A stretch of DNA of 64,000 nucleotides from Syngnathus acus (Eukaryota > Chordata > Actinopteri > Syngnathiformes > Syngnathidae): assembly GCF_901709675.1 (NCBI RefSeq), contig NC_051087.1, forward strand, positions 14,690,067 to 14,754,066, given 5' to 3'. Each line of letters opens with the position of its first letter. The first letter of the stretch is position 1. Made by a program: the position numbers and the translations under genes. The notes below the pieces were generated by a model. That model saw nothing but the letters and a program-made list of their open reading frames with translations. It had not been told where the DNA came from and ran no database searches. Of this stretch, positions 1 to 10,936 are shown in pieces.

Positions 1-415
1 AGACATTATGCGTCTTTTCACATCACCAAAGCCACGCTGATCGCATTATTGTGACAGAGCCGTCGCTGAAATTTAGAAAATATTTTTAAAGTCCTGATGT
101 ACTTTCCAAAATTTAAGTGGACCTCAGTGCGCAGGGATCTTAATTTAGTCCGATCGCCTAACCGCAGCGCGACGGGTGCTCACTGTCGCATTGCTTTAAG
201 AGCGTCTTTGTGTTCCGAGTTGGAAGATGACGCTGCTCTCGAGCCATGCCCATCTGAAGCAGTTCCTGATCCCGTTCGACTTGTCTATTTCCCTGGCACG
301 ATCCTCGTCTTTTTTCTCGAAAACTTTCGCCGTGCTGGCTAAAACTTTTGCTAATTAGGCAAATGAGTAGGCAAATGATGTGACGAAAGTAGCGCCAAAA
401 TGCTGCCGAAATTAA
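1..415. other. Unassigned sequence at window start
   Basis: I recognise no element or gene here. On the minus strand an open stretch of about 37 codons (roughly 196-309) has a protein-like composition with a WAWLE motif, but it has no detectable family and no splice context I can trust. A plus-strand open frame at 97-342 lacks any domain signature. The segment ends where a LINE 3' terminus begins. Confidence 0.3.
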
Positions 416-889
416 GATTCAAGATTCAAGAGTTTTTATAGGCCATGTTTGAGCGTGCCAAACAAGGAATTTGACTTCGGTAAAACACACCCTCTGTTCA
501 ACATATAGGTGACTAACAACACTCAGGACATGTGAATAATGGCAAAAACAGTGTAGACAAATTCAAAAGGTGTGGAGAGCAGGATGTTATTGCACAGTAA
601 TGCCTCTGAGACTCTATGAGTGGTGTGAGTTCATCAGAGCAACAGCCTGGGGGAAGAAGCTGTCTCGGTGTCTGCTGGTTTTGGCGTACCGAGCTCTATA
701 ACGCCGTCCGGAGGGGAGTAGTTCAAACAGACTGCAACCTGGGTGAGAAGGGTCTGTAGAGATGTTCCTTGCACGTTTCCTGGTCCTGGACAGGTACAAG
801 TCTTGGATAGATGGGAGGTTGATTCCAATGATCTTTTCTGCAGTCCTGATTGTCCGTTGCAGTCTGTGCTTGTCTTGTTTGGAGGCTGT
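416..889 (-). mobile_element. 5'-truncated LINE 3' end (CR1/L2/Rex1-like)
   Basis: This is the 3' portion of a minus-strand non-LTR retrotransposon. It covers the last ~90 codons of the reverse transcriptase ORF (stop near 614) plus a 3' UTR ending in a short ATTCAAG tandem tail at 416-430. Visible signatures of the C-terminal RT region are KHRLQRTIRTAEKIIG and LLPSGRRY, common to teleost CR1/L2/Rex1-like LINEs. It is almost identical to 19606-20080, with only scattered substitutions, so both copies are probably young. Homology stops abruptly at about 889, which is the 5' truncation point. The exact clade cannot be fixed without a phylogeny. Confidence 0.85.
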
Positions 890-1138
890 TGTCGCAATAC
901 TGCTGCCAGCCGCCCCCCCCCTTCCCTCCATATAAAAACAATTTTCTCAACGGATACACGATTCACGAAAATGATACTCCCGACGGAAAAAAACACGGAA
1001 ATCCGCGGATCCGCGGAAGATTCTCATCCCTGATAATCACACACACAAGAATCACATTCACAAACCCAAAGACTCACCCATGTAGACTACACACACCTGC
1101 TCTCACATCTTTACGGCCAAACGTGCGCCTATACCCTT
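890..1138. other. Unassigned, with a 14-bp GC palindrome
   Basis: No gene is seen. A C-rich run lies at 911-921 and a perfect 14-bp palindrome CCGCGGATCCGCGG at about 1003-1016. The stretch may contain the diverged left part of the family A transposon whose recognisable sequence begins at about 1139, but I could not align it with the other copy at 31656-32225. Confidence 0.3.
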
Positions 1139-1284
1139 TTGCCAGTTTGCCTGTATGCCCCTACGACCCACAGTGCCTGTTACTTTTTTGCCAATAATTC
1201 AGTAAAGCAATCAAAACTGAACCACGTCTTCACTCCTGTGTTCTGACCGACACCCGGGGGTGAAAAGAGCATAACCATCCGAGC

Positions 1285-3703
1285 CTCTGGTAATTCAATC
1301 AACTCATTCAAAAATGATCTTTTAAAACAAGACTGGAAAAAGGTATATGTGGGTGATGTAAATGAAGCTTATAACACATTCATGGCCATTGTATCCGAAC
1401 TTTATGATAAAAACTGTCCTTTTGTAAAGAAAGCAGTTATACTAAATTCAGTGGAAAAACCATGGCTGACAAAGGGAATCTTAAATGCTTGCAAGAAGAA
1501 AAACCTATTATACAAAGATTTCTTAAAGATAAGAACAAAGGAAGCTGAATTAAAATATAAGACCTACAAACACAAATTGATTAAAATAATAAGAAACAGT
1601 AAAAGGAACTACTATAGCAAGATACTGGAGGAAAACAAGAGTAACATAATAATAACATGGAAAGTGTTAAATGAGATTATTAAAACAGAACTGGAAAGCC
1701 AGGATATCCTTCTTACTTTCTAAACAGTAATAACATAACTATAAATGATCTTACTATGATTGCAGAGGAGTTTAATGATTACTATGTTGGTATTGGGCCT
1801 ACTTTGGCAGAGGAAGTAGCAAAAAAAGGTAGTACAAGTGACCTAATTAAGGATGTACCCATAGCCGAAAGTATGGTTCTAAGGGGAAGGAATGAGAAGG
1901 AAATAATAGAAATTGTTAGAGAATTTAAAGGTAAAAAGTCAACTGACTGTAATGGGATAGATGTCACTTGTTAAAAATATTATTGAATGTGTGGTGAAAC
2001 CCCTTACACATACGTATCTGCAACCAATCTTTGACAAATGGTGTTTTTCCGAGTGAAATGAAAACTGCTAAAATTATTCCGATATATAAAACTGGGGACA
2101 AACACATATTCTCAAATTACAGGCCAATATCTCTACTCCCACAATTCTCCAAAATATTAGAAAAAATATTTTATGAAAGACTTGATGATTTTATTACAAA
2201 ACAAAATATTCTGTGTGACCAACAGTACGGATTTCGGAAAAATAGGACCACCACACTAGCTTTGTTAGATTTCGTAGCTGAAATAACAACAGCTATTGAA
2301 AATAAATGATATGTTGTAGGTGTTTTCTTGGATCTTAAGAAAGCTTTTGATACTGTAAATGATGAAATAGTGTGAACAAAACTTGAAAGATATGGGATAC
2401 AAGGTATGTCACTCACTTGGTTAAACAGTTATTTATCAAACAGGAATCAATATGTGCAACTTATGGACTGTAAATCAAAACTAAAGCAGGTAAAGTGTGG
2501 GGTTCCTCAGGGCTCAATATTAGGCCCCTTGTTATTTATTTTGTATGTCAATGATATGTGCAAGGTCTCCAGGTTACTCAAGGCCGTAGTTTTTTGCTGA
2601 TGACACAAACCTGCTTTGCAGTGGGGATGACCTGGATCAACTACTGGATACTGTGGGTATTGAAATGGAAAAATTACAGAGTTGGTTTGACACAAACAAA
2701 CTTACACTAAATTTAAGTAAAACAAAGTATATTATATTTGGAAACCGTCCGACTAACACAGACAACATTCTTACAATAAATAATATAGAAACAGAAAGAG
2801 TAAATGAAGTAAAATTTCTTGGAGTGCTTATAGATAATAAATTAAGTTGGAAACCACATATAATGTATATATCAAATCAAACATTTCAAAATCACTAGCA
2901 GTATTATATAAAGTAAAAGACCTTATAAATCAGTCATCATTATATTCCTTGTACTGCTCCTTCATACTCCGGGAGTATTACTCCCATACATTATTTACTG
3001 TGTGGAGATGTGGGGCAATACATACAAAACAAACACAGATCCAATCTTCATTCTTCAAAAAAAAAAAGCAATACGACTTGTAAATAATGCTGATTATAGA
3101 GAACCATCTAACCCTCTCTTTATTAAACTGAACTCACTGAAATACAACAACCTAGTCGACTTTAAAACCATCCAACTCATGTACAAAATAAGAAATAATC
3201 AATTGCCAAACAGTATCCAGAGGTTGTTTGAGTGGAGGGAAAGTACCTATTATTTAAGAGGAACACTTATGTTTGAAAGAGATTTGGTGAGAACAAACTT
3301 AGTTACATTGTATAACAGTTAAAGGTGTGGAATTATGGAACACCAGCAGTGAAGAACTAAAGAACTGTAGTACCTTACCTAAGTTTAAAAAAATGTCAAA
3401 AAAGGACAAAATATTGACGGGATACCGTAATATGCTGTGAAGTTGTTTAAGTAGTATTTGACTATGGTTAAATTTTTGACAGAATCAAAGACAAACATTT
3501 AGTTACATGGGGTAGAGTCAGATAAGTTTAGGCTTCCTTCTACTCCCTTTTGAACAAATATGAATTTACGATAAAGGGAAAATTATAATGCAATATCTTT
3601 TTTTTTCTTTCTTTTTATGTTCTATTGTACTATGGAGTTATCATTTTCTGTATTTTTACTTTTTTTCTTGTATTTCTTTAATGTTCGAAATAAACAAACA
3701 ACA
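1285..3703 (+). mobile_element. Degenerate Jockey-group LINE inserted in family A element
   Basis: The element begins just after CCATCCGAGCC and ends with an A-rich tail (AATAAACAAACAAC). AGCC is found at both junctions and agrees with the uninterrupted site at about 32700 in the other family A copy, so it is the probable target duplication. Internally it encodes fragments of an endonuclease/RT polyprotein in at least five reading-frame segments. The 5' part, including most of the endonuclease, is missing. The base composition is very AT-rich compared with the other LINEs of the window. That and the decay suggest an old insertion, younger only than its family A host. Confidence 0.8.
1349..3322 (+). 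pseudogene. Broken reverse transcriptase of the Jockey-group LINE
   Basis: The coding remnant runs through several frames. 1349-1723 is the RT N-terminal linker (EKPWLTKGIL and NSKRNYYSK motifs). 1756-1974 has FNDYYVGIGPTLAEE. 2031-2600 has the RT fingers and palm (NYRPISLLPQFSKILEK, then AFDTVND, then CGVPQGSILGPLLF), with in-frame stops at about 2308 and 2372. 2600-2898 has the FADDTN catalytic motif split across a frameshift, then the thumb. 3002-3322 is the C-terminal part. Such enzymes copy LINE RNA by target-primed reverse transcription. With at least four frame breaks this copy is dead. The family is close to Jockey/CR1/Nimb-type elements; I cannot separate these by eye. Confidence 0.8.
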
Positions 3704-4339
3704 AGCCAACCCCCGAAACAGTCCTCAGGCTCCCCAACAATAGCGGTAGCAGTTTGCATTATTTTATTGAAATGTTTTTCCTTATTCAGATTTGTTTCAA
3801 GACTATAGTTACAGTTAGACTTCACTTTGATGGTTAATGCAGTTATTGCAATTTAGTTGTTTTATCACAGTAGATTGGTTATTTACATTTCAAAAACCAG
3901 AAGTCATTCATTTACAAATGTGATTGCCCTTTAGTTTACATATTTAAATGATCAGATATTAAGATGTGATAGACAGTTTTTGCATGATTTGAATGAGGCA
4001 AAATAACATGCTTTTTCTCTCGAATATATTGTTATAATCATTTGTTTCAGATGTAATCATTTTCTGTATAAAAATTAAATTTGGTGTTCAAAAAGTCTTT
4101 TTTTAAACTTGAGTCTTGAAAATGAGGGGTCGTCTTATAATCAGGGTCGTCTTATATTCGGGCCAATACAGTAGTTTTTAATAATTTTAACCTGGGCAAT
4201 ACATACTGTTTGCAGCCTGTTTAAATTTAAGTAGAGACTCTAAAATGCAGTTTAAATCTTATCAAATAGATTGTAGGCACTAGACAGCAATCTGCTATGG
4301 CAGCGTTTTCTGATCAATAAACTGGACAATCTGATATTA

Positions 4340-4655
4340 CAGACCAGGAAACATGCAAGTAACATCTCTGCAGACCCTTCTCACCCAGGTCACAGTCTGT
4401 TCAAACAAATCCTCTCCAGACGCCAAAACCAGCACACACAGACACAGCTTTTTCCCCCAGGCTGTCGCTCTGATGAACTCACATCACTCATAGAGACTCA
4501 GAGATATCACTGGGCAATAACATGCTGCTCTCGCCACTTAAATGTTGTTAGTTACCTGAATGTTGTCAGTCACTTAAGTGTTGTACAGAGGTTGAGATCA
4601 ACCGGAGTCAAATTCCCTGTTTGGCATGCACAAACTTCGTCAATAAAGCTGATTC
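4340..4655 (+). mobile_element. 5'-truncated LINE 3' end, plus strand
   Basis: This segment is the plus-strand, diverged relative of the LINE at 416-889 and 19606-20460. It retains the equivalent of the RT C-terminus and then the 3' UTR, ending with AATAAAGCTGATTCTGATTCTG, a short tandem tail typical of CR1/L2-like LINEs. Several indels disrupt the reading frame and no open frame remains. Divergence from the other two copies shows it is older. Confidence 0.75.
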
Positions 4656-5420
4656 TGATTCTGTCCACAAAACATACAAAAAATGACTTCCTTAACAACA
4701 GCTTAAGTTTAGCCTAAAATAGTGCATGTCTTTAGCTATTCAATCGTACAGTGCACTTAAATATGAGACTTACATTTAGCTTTGACAAACTGACATCACA
4801 TCCCATTACCACTCAATTTGTTATCATGTCAGAATACCAATATATTGACTCGCATTGCAGTCAACAGGACTGTCAAAACATGTTCCCTATAGCATCCCTA
4901 GAAAAAAAAGATTTGACAGATGGTTGTCAGCAAGATACAGTTTTACTTTATTATATATATAAAGAAAAGCACAAACTACCCTTAATGTTCAACGTGGCCG
5001 ATTTGGTAAGAGGCCACCCTTGGTAAGTGGTGAGTGGAAATAGACGTGACTGGGGTCTTCAGCTGCAGAGAGGCTGCTCATTTCTTGGTCTTAAATCAGC
5101 CACGGAGAGGCTCATCCTTGTGATATGTTGAAGTAGTCATAAGTAGAGACGTTCATGAGCTAATTGATACCTGTTTTCGGATATTTTAAGCATAAGCATA
5201 AGAATATTCTTTACGATGATTTCCAATGGGGATATTGTGATCGCTTCCTTCCGTGATGGCATCAACTATGACGTGTTTTATTATTTTTTATTTTATTTTT
5301 TTATTATTATTTCACCAAAATGAAAATGAATAGAAAATGCTAACTCTTTTCATTTCCCTGACAAAAAAATACATAAACTGGGCGACTTAGTGAAAAATGA
5401 ACCATCCTTGCTTTACCCTA
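4656..5420. other. AT-rich sequence, nothing recognised
   Basis: No element boundaries, RNA gene or protein signature can be supported here. A plus-strand open frame at 4751-5026 has no domain or codon pattern suggesting a gene. A T/A homopolymer-rich tract lies at about 5276-5310. Confidence 0.3.
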
Positions 5421-5425
5421 CCTTT

Positions 5426-5628
5426 TGTCAGGAATGAGTGAAGCAGGGCGAACAAATGCTGCTTGGACCAGCGTTTATTGAAGGGACAGGGACCGACAGG
5501 GAGAAACACACTGGCAGGGTTTAAATACGTGAGGTAACAAGAGGGAGCAGGTAACAGTCAATACGGTGATGCGGGGTGTGGCTGAGGAAAGTTTGCCGGC
5601 TCAGTGTCCTGTGGCACGGTACGTGACA
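5426..5628 (-). mobile_element. Solo LTR with 5-bp target duplication
   Basis: The 203-bp segment begins TGTCAGGAATG and ends ACGTGACA, and CCTTT is repeated on both sides (5421-5425 and 5629-5633). Internally it carries TGCTTGGACCAGCGTTTATTGA, the reverse complement of the polyadenylation region seen in the sushi-like LTRs at 23657 and 59331, so its transcriptional orientation is minus. It is shorter than those LTRs (about 390-440 bp) because part of U3 is missing. A solo LTR is what remains after recombination between the two LTRs of a full element. Confidence 0.85.
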
Positions 5629-5633
5629 CCTTT

Positions 5634-6064
5634 AATGTATTATGTATATTTAATCTATGCATATAAACATTTTCAGGGCATTGCTGGAAGTACAACTTTG
5701 CTCATTAAAATGTACCGTACAAAAAAATCATTTTATGATATAATTATGCTAATGTTTTATTACTTTAATAGGTAAAAACTCTGTAATGATCAATATTGAC
5801 TGACATGAAATTCTTATGACAATTTCTTTTCAGCCATACCGCCCAGCTTTAGTGAGCACATTATTTTGAAGCACATTGTGTTGCTTTTTAGGAATGAAAG
5901 GTGCTGTATAAATTATTATAAAGGTCTGATTGACTGCTTGTTCCTCAGTCAGGTCTCTCCTTGATTATCTATTTGGCTTCATTTTTTGGCTTCACAGTTT
6001 ACAATCGTTACTGGAGTTGATAGTTGTTGAATTCCCGACTCACAATTTTTTTTGGGTCATTACC
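5634..6064. other. Unassigned AT-rich sequence
   Basis: I see no gene, repeat boundary or RNA feature. The stretch ends at the target duplication of the SINE that follows. Confidence 0.3.
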
Positions 6065-6073
6065 ATTGAACGC

Positions 6074-6401
6074 GGGTGGCACAGTGAAGCACTGGTTGGC
6101 ACGTCGTCTCACAGTTCAAAAGTGCAGGGTTTGATTCTGGCATGTTCTTCCCATGCCTGCGTGCGTTTCTTCAGGTGCTCTGGTTTCCTCCCATATTCCA
6201 AAGACATGGATGATTGGCGGATTGAGCACTCCAAATTGCCCGTAGGTGTGAGTGAGAATAGATGTTTGTCTATGTGTGCCCTGCAATTGGCTGGCAACCA
6301 GTTCAGGATGTCCCGTCTACTGCCAAAGTCAACTGGGATAGGCTCAAGCGCGCCCGCGATCCTCATGAGGATAAGCAGTTCAGATAATGGATGGATGGAA
6401 T
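6074..6401 (+). mobile_element. tRNA-derived SINE (ATGG tail)
   Basis: This plus-strand SINE starts GGGTGGCACAGTG and ends in an ATGGATGGATGG tail. It is flanked by the 9-bp duplication ATTGAACGC (6065-6073 and 6402-6410). It has the same layout as the younger copies at 16597, 22221 and 54932: a tRNA-like head with degenerate A and B boxes, a conserved middle (CCAAATTGCCCGTAGGTGTGA type), and a 3' domain around TGGGATAGGCTC. It is more diverged, with a 20-bp-scale deletion after the B box. SINEs of this layout are widespread in teleosts (AFC-like); they use LINE machinery for movement. Confidence 0.9.
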
Positions 6402-6410
6402 ATTGAACGC

Positions 6411-6911
6411 TTGACATTTAATATTGTTTAATATTGTTTGCCCCTTTTGGACCATAATATTGTGGCAAATTCACTCTTTGCAAAAACTCAAACCACGGGA
6501 TAATCTTTTACAGTAAATCACAAAATACTTGGCTGTTTGTCGTCCTTGTTCGGGAAGGGGCAAAATCATGTCAAGAGCCTCAGTATATTTATGCGTATAG
6601 TCTGCCTAAGATTAATCTTTTCCAAAATGATGGAAGCTAAAGCTTCAAAAAATGGGCCGCTGTTGATGATCCCATACATACAACCTATCTGTGACATTCA
6701 CTGGAATTAATGTCATGGTTTGTATGGCTTCTTTCACAACAGTCTCATTAATCTTCAATGATGAATAACATGACATGCAGCAAAGTGGACCGAGGAGTCA
6801 ACAGAAACTTTGTGTCAGTCAATTTCAAGAAATGTACACCAAACTGACCTTTACCATGCAGTTGGATCATGACCACACTAATAATAAACACAGCCAAAAC
6901 AACAAAGAACT
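6411..6911. other. Unassigned sequence before family B element
   Basis: No gene or repeat boundary is recognised. The sequence is AT-rich and without long open frames that differ from chance. Confidence 0.3.
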
Positions 6912-7200
6912 TACCATATTTTTTGGACTGTAAGTCACACCGGAGTATAAGTCGCACCAGCCATAAAATGCACAATAAAGGGAAAAAAACATATATAAGT
7001 CGCACCGGAGCATAAATCGCACTTTTGGGGGAAATGTATTTGACAAAATCCAACACCAAGAACAGACATGAACCAGCAACAACAGGCTAAACGATACGGT
7101 ATGCTAACGTGACATAAACACAAACGAGGAGCTGAGAACGGGCCTGACGTAACATTAACAGTGATTCAAATAACTATAACATAAAGAACACGTTTATCAA

Positions 7201-7700
7201 ACCATCTGTGTCACTCCAAATCATTAAATCCATCGAATTCTTCGTCCTTTGTGTAAACAACGTCGCGTGTGCGGTGCGCCGCTGAGGTCAGTTGCAGTTC
7301 AAATCATTCCTCAGGCCCATATAACTAGATATAACCATCCGTGTCACTCCAAATCATTAAATCCATTGGGATCTTCGTCCTTTGTGTAAACACCGGCGCT
7401 TCTAACCCCAAAAATGTGTGCGGTGCGCCACTGACGTCAGTTGCAGTTCAACTTATTCCACAGGCCCACATAACGATATATAAATTATATATCAAACTAT
7501 AATATAAATAACAATTTTATTGAACCATCCGTGTCACTCCAAATCATTAAATCCATCGAAATCTTCGTCCTCTGTGTCACTTAAAAAAAAAAAAACAGCT
7601 GTTTACTCCGGAACTCCTTGCGCAGCTGACGTCAGACTCGTCGTCAGTTGCGGCTCCAATCATTCCACAGATCTACGTATATAACTATATTGTTGCGTTA
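7201..7700. repeat. Three diverged internal repeat units in family B element
   Basis: Units begin near 7201, 7333 and 7524 at the shared string ACCATCCGTGTCACTCC. Each continues through AATCATTAAATCCATCG, TCTTCGTCC and a GTCAGTTGC segment to CATTCCACAGG-type sequence. Unit lengths differ (about 132 and 191 bp) because of indels. They are internal tandem duplications of the transposon, not an independent satellite. Confidence 0.8.
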
Positions 7701-7744
7701 CCAAAGTACCAGGCAAGACGTGGGTTTGGTAACCGGCTCTTTAT

Positions 7745-7987
7745 TTAACAAAACGAGCTCAATGAGCCAACAACGACAATCGCGCCCACTACGTGGGGCC
7801 CTTCGTCGTCTACGTCGCTGACGTCAGACTCCTCATTAGTTTTAGTTACAATAATTCCAGCTTTTCTGAATCCTGACAGAATGGTTTCGGGTTTCACTGA
7901 AGCCCATGCTTTGTCGATCCATCCAATGATATATTTTACTACTTGTAGTTTGTAATCTGCAGAATATGATTTGCTTTTCTGTGCCAT
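7745..7987 (-). pseudogene. Fused N- and C-terminal remnant of pogo-like transposase
   Basis: The 80-codon open frame begins MAQKSKSYSADYKLQVVKYI, which resembles the first helix of the pogo/Tigger/CENP-B-type helix-turn-helix domain. It then passes without a stop into GWIDKAWASVKPETILSGF, which resembles the end of the DDE_1 catalytic domain (the WI..AW..V..ETI..SF.K.GI pattern). A complete transposase of this kind has roughly 400-500 residues, so the catalytic DDE core between the two segments has been removed in frame. The start codon lies 22 codons upstream of the join. An acidic stretch (ESDVSDVDDEG) follows, as in many pogo C-termini. No catalytic function is possible; DNA binding is doubtful. 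Confidence 0.65.
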
Positions 7988-8255
7988 TTTTGTTAAGCCC
8001 TTCTCAGTTGATATGAGTTACAGCCAATGGTGAATTTATCAAAGTTGGCCTAGAGCGCCCTCATCCGGTGTAGTCTGAAAATAACCTGTGAAGGGAATCT
8101 ACTTCACAATGACGGTAGTGACGGTGTGAATGTGTGTGAGTGACGAAAAAAAAAATTATGTTAAAAATTTCACATATAAATCGCTCCTGAGTATAAGTCG
8201 CACCCCCACCCAAACTATGAAAAAAGGTTTGATTTATACTCCGAGAAATACGGTA

Positions 8256-10439
8256 ATCAGACTAAATTTACATGGTGCCTGTTGGTACCAGGTTGCCACA
8301 AAGGACCACGTTCGCAGCCCATGAGTGTGGCTTCCAAGATAGTTTGAATAATAATAACACCTCAAAATTATTTTAAAATACTATTTCTGTCGCGGCGAAC
8401 GGCAGCTGACTGAGTGCGTGCACGCTACTCACCTGCGTCAATCGAAGCTATCAGAGCGTGTGCGCGCTACTCACCTGAATGTAATCAAGGACGCCAGAAG
8501 GAAAGACCTAATGAGCAAAAAACATCACCTCCAGCAGCACGGGAATACAAAGCAAATACAGAAAAGTACCAAAAAGAAACAAAAGATCTGAACAGACAGC
8601 TGGTAAGCTCACAAATCCTCCTTGTTGCCAATACAAATGACTTGCTGCGCTGACTGGGCATTGAGACAGGGGGGAAGAGAATGTGCCTTTGATACATGGA
8701 CACTGTGCGCAATCATAAAGTGGAGACGGACAATTAAACAGACAATTAAAAACACGCATCTTTTCTTGTATTTGTCCCATGATTGTAATGTATTGAACGT
8801 ATTTACTGCTAAAACGTAATGTTATAGAAGAGGTGTTTGTAAATATATATTGTTGGATTTTTGGTCCACAATTTGGGAAGCGCGCTATCCACGCCTCACG
8901 GGAAAAGCCATAGCCAATCACCTGTTATCCAATTTACTCACCGCGTGCTCGTTTTATTTCTTCAGTTTTAGGAAAAGGCTAAGACACCGAAACAAAATTT
9001 AGACTTACACAGGTTGGTTGAGTTCAATCACAATTCTTGTTAAGAAAGCTCTGTTTTCAGGAAAGTACAATACAGCGCTGGGCCTTTCGTGCGACCTTGC
9101 TCAAGAGCAGAAAGGCTCCATTCAGAAAAGGCAACCTTCAAGGTTCTTTGCTCAGCTTATATTCAGTTGCACATGCCGGTGTGGGCCGAGTTTGATGGGT
9201 GATGAGTCTTTGGGGTGGGGCAAGGTCGCAGGAGTTTGATTCCATGGGAGTGGGTGCCGGTTCGGTGAGAGCTGGTTCCGTGGGGTTGGGTGCTGATTAT
9301 GGGCGATTCGATGTGTGTGGGGGCTGTTGTTTTCCTTTCCGTCTTTCAGCCTTGACGATCATCTTTGGCCGGGTTCTTGGCTGTCTCCCTCTGGCACCTC
9401 TACCGGTTTTATCTCCAAGTGTCCTTCCTGTAAACCATTCTTGCACATATGTACATCCACTTCGCCCACTGTCGCACACCGCCCATTCATCATTCTTTCA
9501 ATTTTGTCATTTTGTACGGAATTATGTGAGCTCTTGGCTGTGACGTCATCAATTTATTAATGTTCCCTGACTATGCAAAGTTTGTACACACCACTTACCA
9601 TGTTTTTGTTTGTTTGTTCTTTTGATACTCCATGTACTTGCTTACGTCATCATATTCTTAGTTTAATCATGCTTCCAACCATATCTTGTCTTTGTTAGGC
9701 AAAATATTTCCCTCTGTCCAGAATGTTCAGTAGTAATCGAAAACTGGCGTCTAGCATTAGTCAAAACACAAGATACAATCAAGTACTGAACATTTTTAGA
9801 CGACTTTGGCAGTATCCGTGATTTAGAAAATCATCAGGCATGCATTAAACTGTTCCTTAAGGGTCATTAAGCTATTCAGGCAATATATCAAAAAACATTT
9901 GTTATTTCAAAGTGCTCAGAAATACATATCAGATCATAAAGTTATAAAAACCTTTGTCATTACCCCCTATCAAAAATGTCTAGTTATGTCTTCTTTATTG
10001 ATTTAGTGTGTAGGTATAATTATATGCTTAAAATGTTTCTTTTATTGATTTAATATGTGAATATACTTGTCTGCTTATGTACTTTATTCAATGACGTTTG
10101 AGCATATCTGTTTTTGTCGCTAGGCAGGACTTTTTGTGTTTCGACCCCATTCCTTCAATATGGTTAAAAAAGATCCTAAGATTCACTGGTTGGTTGGTTG
10201 TTTGATATTTACATCCATTGGATTTACTATATTAAATTCATCATATGGTTAAATTGTATTTTTATATAAGATGAATTTGCATGAATGCATTTAAAATAGT
10301 CTATTTTTCTATAAGTATTTAAAGTCAAAACTTTCCAGAGATATTTTCTGGGAAGAAGTAAAACACTTGACAATTTCTAACTTGAAATTATTGGCCATGA
10401 TTTGTGTTTGATTGCTGAGGGTATTCAAATCTTTCATTG
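8256..10439. other. 2.2-kb region with no recognised element
   Basis: No LINE, SINE, TIR or LTR boundary and no domain-bearing frame is visible. A short imperfect direct repeat GCTACTCACCTG occurs at about 8427 and 8467. Overlapping open frames at 8414-8653, 9199-9543 and 9315-9560 have no family resemblance and are treated as chance. Some of this may be unique host intergenic or intronic sequence. Confidence 0.3.
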
Positions 10440-10442
10440 ATT

Positions 10443-10740
10443 CATCAACAGAACCAGTTATCCTCACGGGGGTCGCGGGCGTGGTGGAGCCTATCCCAGC
10501 AGTCTTTGGCGGTCAGCTGGGTACACCCTGAACCGGTCGCCAGCCAAAAGCTGACTCTGACTCTGACTCTGAATTGAAGGGCACAAATAGATGAACAACC
10601 ATTCACGCTCACAATCACATCTGTGGACAATTTGGAATGGCCAGTCGGCCTACCCAGCATGTTTTTTTGGAATGTGGGTGGAAACTGGAGAACCCGGAGA
10701 AAACCTACACAGGCATGGGGAGAACATGCAAAATCTACTC
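10443..10740 (-). mobile_element. SINE copy, minus strand, degenerate
   Basis: The left part is the reverse complement of the SINE 3' domain (GAGCCTATCCCAGCA, ACCGGTCGCCAGCC). The right part matches the central conserved block (GAAACTGGAGAACCCGGAG, GGGGAGAACATGCAAA). The tRNA head is missing or decayed. A (TGACTC)n expansion at 10553-10570 has replaced part of the middle. No clean target duplication is seen. Confidence 0.8.
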
Positions 10741-10936
10741 AGGAAGGACATGTTAACCCTAACCCTACCGCCCTGCCATATCCAAACTATATACAATAAA
10801 TTTAGTTTTATTTATATTTAAAGGTTAATTTATTCAAAGCGTTAAATTCAACTTATACTCTGTTTAGAAGTTCAGTAAAATTTTGCCAGAACAAAGCCGA
10901 GTGACATCTGAAAACTATTAGTCCCTGAGCTATTAG

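Larger units (their letters stand above)
1139..4173 (+). mobile_element. Family A TIR transposon copy, split by a LINE
   Basis: Two pieces, 1139-1284 and 3704-4173, match 32226-32325 plus 32657-33157 of the intact copy. The right end at 4173 carries the family terminus GGCCAATACAGTA preceded by GTCGTCTTATA motifs, the inverted form of the TACCGTATTGGCC left end seen at 31656. The pieces are separated by a LINE (1285-3703). The left terminus was not found, so this copy is either 5'-truncated or too diverged upstream of 1139. Family A has no recognisable coding region, so it is probably a non-autonomous DNA transposon that depended on a transposase supplied elsewhere. Confidence 0.7.
6912..8255 (-). 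mobile_element. Family B pogo/Tigger-like deletion derivative
   Basis: The ends are inverted: TACCATATTTTTTGGAC on the left, and TACCGTATTTCTCGGAG when the right end (8255) is read on the minus strand. Both ends are followed by repeated GTATAAGTCGCACC-type subterminal motifs. TA occurs at each end, as expected for TA target duplication in the Tc1/mariner superfamily. Inside, a minus-strand micro-ORF (7745-7987) retains two pogo-type transposase segments, and a three-unit repeat covers 7201-7700. The 1.34-kb size and internal deletion make it non-autonomous. Class assignment rests on the protein remnant and the TA ends. Confidence 0.75.

Noticed and set aside
97-342. 81-codon open frame at the window start
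   Set aside because: No domain, no codon pattern, and a similar open stretch on the other strand; insufficient evidence for a gene.
1003-1016. 14-bp perfect GC palindrome as a regulatory site
   Set aside because: A single palindrome with no conserved context; chance is enough in a low-information region.
9199-9560. Overlapping 114- and 81-codon frames
   Set aside because: Mutually overlapping frames with skewed composition and no homology; likely chance openness in GC-richer DNA.
10744-10770. Telomere-like TTAACCCTAACCC string
   Set aside because: Only two repeat units at the edge of a degenerate SINE; too short for an interstitial telomere.
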